From: Liolophura sinensis
Taxonomy: Eukaryota > Mollusca > Polyplacophora > Chitonida > Chitonidae
DNA: 60,000 bases
NCBI RefSeq assembly: GCF_032854445.1
Contig: NC_088301.1
Location: forward strand, 19,029,808-19,089,807
Direction: 5' to 3'
Of this stretch, positions 1-9,500 are shown one piece after another. Within the stretch, counting starts at the first letter, position 1; every line of letters begins with the position of its first letter. Under the pieces are notes generated by a model that was not told the DNA's origin, did no database searches, and worked only from the letters and a program-made list of their open reading frames with translations. The translations under genes were made by a program, and so were the position numbers.

Positions 1-509
1 AATAAATACTCTTAATACTTTGTGCATTGGTCCCTCTACACAAAAGGTGCAGCCCCTGGAGCAGTAGATTACTCTCAACTATTCATGATATTTGATTTTT
101 GGTACACGCGAAAATCGTTGCATTCAAGCCATATCAAATGTGTTGGAACTGAATGAAGCCTTGTGCAAGACGGTCGCCGTCCAATGGCTAGGCCACTAAT
201 ACTGGGTATCAGTTCAATGCCAGACTCTAGCAGTATACATGTACCTTCGAGATTTCCGTTTCTTCACTGGTCTCTGGACCTTTCTGGTCGTGAACTAACG
301 TCGCCGTTCAAGTAATCTTACTTCGAGTTTTATGGAATTATTTATTTATTTGATTAGTGTTTTATACCGTTCTCAAAAATATTTAACTTATACGACGGCA
401 GCCTGCATTATTGTGAGAGGAAACCGAGCAAAACCCGGAGAAAACCCGTGACAATCCGCACACTGGGGGTTTATTGAAGGTAATTTGCTTTTGTGTTTCT
501 CTTGGGAAG
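1..509. other. upstream intron with SINE fragment
   Basis: No exon of the receptor could be supported here. 337-460 is a reverse-oriented fragment of the common SINE (T-rich tail first, then the GTGTTTTA and GAGAGGAAACCGAGC-like body), truncated at its 5' end. Confidence 0.5.
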
Positions 510-587
510 ATACAACAGTTATTTGCCAAAGATCGGTGGCTCATTCCTGGCACGTCAGTTTCCTTCAGCCCCCCAGAAAGGAACCAA
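510..587 (+). CDS. receptor exon: first half of FN3 domain D4 (start uncertain)
   Basis: The frame ending SVSFSPPERNQ reads directly into the next exon in phase 0 and gives a normal FN3 B strand and loop before the C strand. The donor is CAA|GTAAAT at 588. The acceptor is less clear: a pyrimidine-rich stretch followed by an AG at 508-509 is my choice, but the exon may begin elsewhere upstream. A different frame is open for longer (485-901), but it does not join the FN3 frame of the next exon. Confidence 0.4.
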
Positions 588-3500
588 GTAAATACATATT
601 AATACTGAGTCAGAATGTAGGGCATTCTGTCATTCCATCAATTGTCTTTTACCCAGCCTGTACCAGAGATCCACCAAAATGGCGTCATCACCGACTACAT
701 ACTCCGGTGGGAGAATCTTCGACACAACCTGACCTCGCTCATATCTATTCCGGCGAGTCAGCATTCTCACAACCTGACCCTAAACTCATCAGACGCCTAC
801 TACATCAATATCAGTGCCGCAACCCTTGTTGGCAGTTCCCAGGAAGAATCAAGACTTTACCTCCCATCATTCGAGCAAAGCAAGTATACTTATTTATTTA
901 AGCTAAATCCGATTTTTCAGGCTTTGGGCATGGAATTTATCGATTCACCAGCCATCTTCTTTCGTGGGAATTCATATGGGGCCATTTCCGCAGTCTCATG
1001 TTCTTTAAAGAACACGTATACGCCAGTCACCAATATTACATACAGACTTGCAAGCTGGGAAAGTTTGTCAGCAAACTTACCAAAAATCGGTGATTGATCA
1101 CTAGCCCCTCTGGCTTCCTCAACTTATAAAACTCAGTAAATAAATAAAAACATCAGATGCTCCACCTGTACAGTCGATATTAGATATTTTCAACAAATAT
1201 CGTAAAGCGTACTCAGTAAGCATGACCATGGCTGTGTTAATATTGAGTGTGAATCGCTGATAAACATATCTCATGTTTACATCATAAATATGTGACTTTT
1301 ATGATTTAAATATGTCACATGTTTAAGATTTGATAACAATTGTTCCGTGGAAATTTCAAAAATCAATCCTGAAAAGCTATTCACCCAGTGTCCTTTACAC
1401 ACTTTACGCACATCTGGAATAAAGTGCTTTAAATGAGCCTGTTGATTCATCCACCGCTTTTATTGTCCTATATGTTTATGTGTTTATTGCATACTTCTCT
1501 GAAAACGATTTTCCATTGCATAAAAACTTTTGTTGAAATAGAGGTTAAGATTTTTGGTACATTCGAAGTATTTAATTAGGTCTCTTCATCAGGTTTAATG
1601 TTTGCATTATCTTGCTTCTCACACTGTGGACAGCTTTTCTGTTTTAAAATCTCGAACGATCGAGAAAGCACTTAGGTATACCTTTTAGAGTGTATAACAA
1701 ATGTACATTGGACAGGTTCACGGGTTCCTGAAGTGTTTCTGGCTCAAGCAAATTCACACTCGTCCCCAATGGACATAACAGTGTCCTGGGAACCCAGCAA
1801 GGATTTGTCCGTGACTGGTTACACCGTGTACCACTGCGAAGGTTCCCCGTCGGTGCGGGTTTGTAAGGTGGGTGTTAAACCTGGATACATTAAACAGTTG
1901 TGGATTTCAAACATGTATGAATTAAGCCCAAACCCGTGAAAGGTATACGCTCTGGATTTATCTCGCGCTTCGTGACACCAATATCGTGCTCCAGCGTACC
2001 ATTAGCCAGTGGCAAAAAGGCCTTGTATTCAATCAGCACCCTCAAACAGACACATGCCAGTTTTCTATTGGCGGAACTATGTCACACTGGGATATTGGGG
2101 TCAAGGGCTTCGACATCATCATCAGTGGTTGCGTTGGATTCACGTTTCAGTCATATTTAAGCAAACATGGCTAACCAGAAACAAGCTTCTATCCTTGTTG
2201 ATCTACAGTATGTCAAACAGTTAGATACTCAAGTCCGTCCCGGTAGGAGATAAACCCTTAGCCTTAACAGTCGGGACTAAATTCGCACCGCGACTGAGCT
2301 ATGATTCAGCTACGGCATATTTTGGAATCCGTAAGACTATTTTTGGCATGGCTCCTTAATCAAAACGTTGATGTGTAGCGTTTTGTGTTAAACGACGGGG
2401 CACAGTAATTCAAGAGTTCTTTGCACTTCCTGATATGTAGGTTTATTGTTTATGTAGGCTTATTGTTTATGACTTCCTAGTTTAACTTGACCACGCTGGT
2501 GTGCGAAGAACCATCTTCGATGTTATACATTTTTACAGATGTCAAGAAAGCTAATCGTGATTCAGATATTGAACTCGGCTGAATCTGGCTGTTATCTAAG
2601 TTTGTGTCAGGAATTAAATCAGTACTTAAATGCCCACTATCTACTTTTTGTATAAACACCAAGCATGTACATAGTTAATCATGAAAGCATAGCACGTGGC
2701 TGTTTCAGAACTTTCTGGAATGGCAGCACCTCCCAGCTGACCGGTCACACGTGACACTCTACCCGCCCTCAGAATTAGACGCCGATACAATCAGTGTGAG
2801 ATATATGATCGGGCTGTCTGAAGAAAGACGAAATGAAAGCAGTGGAATTGTTTGGAGTAACTGCATCTATATTAAACAGAAAGGTGGGTTTTTTGATCCC
2901 AATACAACGTTCCACCACAAACTACCAAAGAATTAAGGAAGTATATAATGTAAGAAATTAACAAGGAGTTCTGCAAAGAGAAGCGGTCATTAACTTTCAA
3001 TGATGTTGGAAAGACGCAGTGGAGTGGTACTGTCTCCACCGAAAAAACACAAAGACTGCAATGTCAGGCTTAGAGCATCAGAATACATTGAAGCTGTTAG
3101 CTTTAATGGGACAATGCAGTAATGGTCAAAGTACCAGCCACTGCCAAATCGTGTGTCATTCTCCGCAGAAAGAGTAGTTGAACCCTTTTTGATGCAAGAA
3201 AGTAATGGTTTGCACTGGTCGAAAAGAATACTGCATTAAAACTGAGCGGCTTCTCAGAAAGCTTGTATTATGGTCGTATGTTTGTTTCAGTTCCAGATAT
3301 ACCACCACGAGGCATAAGTCTCGATATTCATGAGGACTCCAGTTTGGATATTCATTGGTTACCTTACACCTGTTCAGAATCCGGGTACATTGTTAAATAT
3401 AAGCTGCGCAGTTGTGTTATCAGGGGAGAAAACTCATGCACAAGTACGTCTGTAGTTATTAACCCCTCGAGGCAAAGAAAATAGATTTTCTTTAGTATTA

Positions 3501-6500
3501 ATGTTCTTTTGAATCGTGATTGATATACAATACGTTCCAAAAACGTCTTAACATCATTTTTTACATTTTATAATTTTTATATCACAGCTTTCTATATTTT
3601 ATCCCGATTCCTGATTCCTGACTGCAATCTTTCTGAGCAGCACCTGCCACGGTCACAGATTTTTGCTATGTTGCTATCTTTCTGAACAGCCCATATCGCT
3701 GTCACAAACCTTTTGATATGTTGCTATGCTCCGTACTATCTTTCTGAGCAGCACCTTTCACTGTCACAGACCCTTTTTGCCATGTTACTGTCTTTCTGAG
3801 CAGCGACTATTACTGTCACAGACATATTTACTAAGCTGCTATCTTTCTGAGTAGGACCTATCAATGTCACAGATACTTTTGCTATGTTGTTATTTTTCTG
3901 AGCAGCACCTGTCACTGTCACAGAGGTGGATGGTCAGATCTTCAACTATAGACTAAGCGATCTCGATCTGAAACAGCAGTATGGAGTCCAACTCCAGGCC
4001 GTATCCGATGGCGGGGAAGGGCCTGAGTCAACCCTCGTCATGACTCGTAAGTACACGTTTTGAGACTTCGAGCTAGTGACTCCTGACCGCGGCACAAAAG
4101 TCAATAACACGAGATTCCTAAACACGAGACAAAAGATAAGAGCCCGTGACTCCTAACCGCGATACAAAAGTCGAGAGCACGTGACCCCTTACCGCGATAC
4201 AAAAGCCAAGAGCCCGTGACTTCTAACCGCGATACAAGTCAAGAGCACGTGGCTCCTAACCACGATACAAAAGTCAAGAGAAAAAAACTGCTAATGGTAA
4301 CAGCTAACTGGTGACTTCCTATATCTTGACAGTTTTCTCCAGTTTGGGTTTTACTCTAACTGTTCACGTAAATGCTTAAATAGTGGCAGCTTACATGCCA
4401 CTTAACACCATGACTTAAGCAGAATTAGGTAAAGAAAAAGCTGTGATGTCAGTTGTATCTCATTATACGTCCGTGGTCTAGAATTACTGAAAATGCTGTA
4501 TGGTTACCAAGCGCCGGTTCAGTTCCAGTCTTGGACAAGGAAATCAAATCTTGATTCATTACAGCCACGGATTCGTGAGCGTGCAGCACACTAATGTCAA
4601 GATAAGATTTCTGCAATAACGCAAGGAATGGTAATGATCGGCGACGACCTTGATCTCGTAGATTTCCATGTCTTCATGTTAAATCGCTGGAATACGAAAA
4701 ACTTTTCAAAACAAAAGTTACATTAGTGAAAAGGACTAGAAGATGGTACATGGAAACAATTATAAACCTCATGAGGTTAAATACCAATAGGGTAATGAAG
4801 AGACACACGAGAATATGTTTAAACTGCTTCATTCAGTCAAGAAAAATGTCTAGTATTTTATACAGAAAATTAAAATACCCGTTTCTAAAAGTTTCAAGCA
4901 CATTCTTAAGCTTAACATTAATGCTATAAACTTTCTCTACTCGACATGCGCAGAAATGCTATATCCAGAAATGTCATGTATCTTTTCAGCAAAACCATGG
5001 TTTCCACGGTGGACCATCGGCCTCATCATCATAATGGCAGTGGCAATTTTGTTTCCAATAGGTTATATCATATTTTATCGTACAAGGTAATTTTATCATT
5101 TCTTCCATCTCCAAAACATTCCAAAGAATGCAAATATTCACTACCAGTGTATGATAGAACGTAGGAAAGAAAAACGTTTGTAATGAACAGGAAGTTAGAC
5201 ATCACCGATGTCCAAACACAGACAAAAGACAGACCACTTTAACAAACCATAATAACATGCCCGAGCAAAATAAACTACATCAACAGACCCAAAAAGTGTA
5301 TCTGAGCGAAACATCGGTCATTTTAACAGACCAAAATAGTATGTCTGAGCGAATATGTGCCCTTTTAATAGATCAAAACAATATGCCAAAAAGCAAAAAC
5401 AAAACAAAAAACAAACAAACAAATGCGCTATTTTATTTCAGTCTCATAGTTCGGACCGCACGTGGCGGTTTGATTGGTTCTCACTGTGGTTTATTTATTT
5501 ACATGATTGAAACACTCAGGGCTATTTTATTTATGGGACAACCCGCAGTTTACGGGTAGAAAAAAACCTTTCAGAAACACACAAAAGTTGAGAGGAAGAT
5601 AACAACGACACATACAAGTTTATGAATGCAGCTTTTTTTCCTTTAACCGATTATGTGTTTGTCCGAGCTTTTTCATTCAGTTAACTAAATAATGTAGCTG
5701 TCCCTCCAGCTTATGTAAAAGTTTAATAATATACCGTAATGATGGGTAAATGACATGTACATTGTTACATTGTTAATGGCAATGAAATAAATTCTGAAGT
5801 CATTTAAGTCTTCCTCAGATCGAGAGACAACTGGTTGAGTTATCGATGCAAAATTTCTTGTTTTTTGGTTATGTCTTCTGAATACGTTTTTAATCAAATT
5901 TCTTAGTCAAGGACGGCCTTTCCAAATCAGGAGACAGACGGTTTACTCACTGATGCAGAAGGTCTTGGTAGATCGAACAAATTTTGTAATCCAAAATAAT
6001 TTGGTTGAAATTGTAGTTTATGAAATAAATGAAAAGTAAAAATATGAATATGGACTAAACATGTGGAAAAAATGACTATCCCAGCCACACTTAAATGTAG
6101 AAGAATTAGGGTTTAAGTAATGGAGCTTTTAATGACGCCAGACTTACCACCATATTGCTGAAATAAACCACGGCGATGTGCATGACGTCATTCACTGGCC
6201 AAGATTGTGTACGGTATTTTGTAGGTGTAGGAAAGACAAAAATGATGCCAAAATCAGATGAAAGGGCGTGAATACTTATTTGCATTATTATGGTCGTTAA
6301 TATATTTTGTCGATTTTTTTCTTTTTAAGGAGAAAAGGGTATTTGAAAATATTTTTGTATGGTGGGTATTTGGGAGCACCTCTTGGTACATGTCGTCTTT
6401 GTATGCTAATGTTCTACATCAGGATGTGATGTATGTATAATAATTTTATTTGAATCTAAATTTGTTGTCTGTATCAAAATACATGCATTTAATCTGAATT

Positions 6501-9500
6501 AGGATAGTATTTATAAATGTATTCAAAATATAAATACGATCAAAATCCAGGATGAACACATTTGGTAGCTGAAATGACCAAATTCTAGTGCAAATATGTA
6601 TATTAAAAATGCGCTACATCCCCATTTATTATTATCATTACACAAAAACAATATATACCGGATATATATGGTCTCACATACCTACCATGCAAAAATCATT
6701 TCCTTTATGTGTCAGTTTCTTCTTAATGAAAAATCGAGAAAAAAAAAACATTGAATTTTACATAATTCTTATGTTTCCTGCACCTTTAAGAAACCCAAGC
6801 TCTCCATTATTTTCTATTTGTAATGTCCAGATCTTGAATGGTGTATGTGTATTTTCTTACATGTCGCCAAATCTTCTTAGCAAAGCCTGAAAGCGATCTG
6901 ATGCGTGACGTCACTGCAGATCAGCAAAGCGGTTTTGCCGATTTCATTATCAGCTGTGTACTTATATTATGGCATTTAGATAACACTTCTTTGTTGATTT
7001 CGATTGGGTTGTAAATAGCCAGGTAGTATTTCTGTTTATATTAATACGTATTTTTGTTTATGTAAAAAAAAAATTTGCATCGAAGAATTAAATCGGCCGC
7101 AGTCAAATCATTGTTACTTGAGATTTTCGCTTTCTAGATATAGCACAGCTTCTACATTTAAATCTGGCATCAGAATAAGGCACCTACACACGTCAACGGC
7201 CGAATGATCTAGACAGACGCTTGACAAGTTGCTGCCCGGTAGGTTCCGTTGTTTGTCCTAGAATCTGTGCTATACCAAGGAAGCGTAAATTTCCAAAATT
7301 ACATAAACCACTTTCTAAATGACATCCATCAACTTTGATAGAATTAAATTGAAATCTTCACAAAACACAGTACTAAAACAATTTCAAAACAGTTATTGAA
7401 TGCTGTATTCAGACATCATCACTGATATTTTATTCTTTGAATTTATTTTAATCCAGGCAATATTTTGCATCATCGGATATTGTAGTGGTGGTACCTCCCC
7501 CAGTCGAGGACGATGGTCAGGTCAGTATTTCTCACAAAGCATGTATGAGGGGCCAAATTAACATTAAATCCAGAATTATCGATATCGATAAATATTTATT
7601 AATACTGATAATTCATTTTTTGTTTATTCGTTTTTTGATATCGTTAATTCATTTCTGGATATCAATAAATGATTTATCGGTATCGATAACTGGTAGCAAT
7701 TTATCGATATCGATATATTATTTATTGGTATCGAGAAATAATTTATTAGCGACATTGATAAATAGTGTTTCTTGTTGGTTTCAATGGAAATGGCTGCTCT
7801 ATCTACGTTCCTATTCGAAAGAAAAGCTATGAGAAAATGCTTATGTTTACAATGTCCGACGTAGCACGGTCAACCATAGAAGAAGTAGGGCGGGAGAATC
7901 GGGGCAGTCTCGCTTAGGTCGGTGATTTAATGAAGCAGACAAAACCTGTAAAAACAAATTTCATTCGTTGTACTTGGTTCCGCTTAAATTTTAAACATCC
8001 GCTTAAAATATTTCATGATGTCAGGAAGGGGGAGTCTTTGTCAGAAATAATGGTATTATTCAATATCACTAATTCATTTAGCGTATAATTTCATATTTAT
8101 CGATATTGACAAAGGAATCAATGATTTATTGATAAGGATAATTCTCAGTTAAATGTTAATTTGGCCTCTCGTGAGCATGAGGTGTCGCCAACAACACTTA
8201 CTTAACATGAATACTGCACAAAGATCTTGCCAGCAATGCTAAACTAACATTTGGACAACCATGTTACCAACAATAGAAACCAAGCATTCGCAGAGGAATA
8301 GATAATCAACAATGCGCGTTTAACACTTGCACAAAGATTTTACCAATAATGCAAGGCGTACATTTTCATTAATAATAATTAATCATCAGTAATCATTATC
8401 AGCTCATATTGTGAACATCCCTGCGTAATCAATCTGCGTAAGGAAAGTGTGCCAGCATATGTGTGCTAGGGTAAAGAAACCCGATTCTGTCTAGTGCCTT
8501 AGCCTGTACATGTACAACGTTTTGTGCAGAGTGCTTTGTGCAGACTGATAAAATTACACTTTAGGTGAAGCCCTGAAATTAGCCAAACCAACTTATGTAG
8601 TTTTGTCTCCAAAATCATCTTAAAAATGTGCAGAAATTTCACTGAAAAGTTGCTGTATCATAGTCATAAAGATTGAGGAATTAGGGTATAATCAAAAATT
8701 ATTTTACTATAAATTTTATATTATAGAGGATAAAATTATAAATGCTATTCGTGCTTTATGAAAGATTGTAATTTGTGTGGAAAAACTTACATAGGCCAGT
8801 TATAGAAAATGAACCCGTTTTATTGGTCACACTTGTGTTTTATTCAGGCTTATAGGATGGTTTTGTGAATGGAGATTGCTGTAGTTCATGACTGACTCAA
8901 CACTGAGGAAAAATGGAGTTATTTACCTGGAAAACAGTGTGCCTCTGAGTGACACACACTTCCCCATTTCGACTATTCAGTTTAATTTACACATAACAAT
9001 GCCTTGTTTCTTGAAGGTTCATAGAAGAACATACATGTATACACATATGACGAAGGCTCAGTGGCCTCTGCAGCCAAGGTGGTTAGCATGCCAGCGTGGC
9101 GCAATGACCCAGGAGCCTCACACAGATGCAGTCACTGTGAGTTCAAGTTCAGTTCATGCTGATTTCCTCTCCGGCCATACGTGGGAAAGGCTTGCAGCAA
9201 CCTGCGGATGGTCGTGGGTTTTCCCCGGCCTCTGCACTGTTTCCTCCCACCATAATGCTGGCCGCCGTCATATAAGTGAAATATTCTTCAGTACGTCGCA
9301 AAACACCAAAATAAATAAATAAAATCAAAACATCATTGATTTTTGCCTAGGCACGCAGTATTTATGAAGATGATAACGACTCAGATATGGAAGAGAACAT
9401 GGCAGTGTTGGGCAATCACAGTACAGATATCCTTCCATACGTCAAGGTCGAGCCAGAGGGCCAGTACTCTTTAGCCCTCACAGACCACACACAAAACGGA

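Noticed and set aside
485-901. 138-codon ORF at the left end
   Set aside because: Overlaps the FN3 D4 exons in a different frame that shows no domain features.
1936-2224. Three overlapping ORFs between the two D5 exons
   Set aside because: Exons 1716-1867 and 2709-2883 join in phase and complete an FN3 domain without them; no family seen in the ORFs, so they are intronic.
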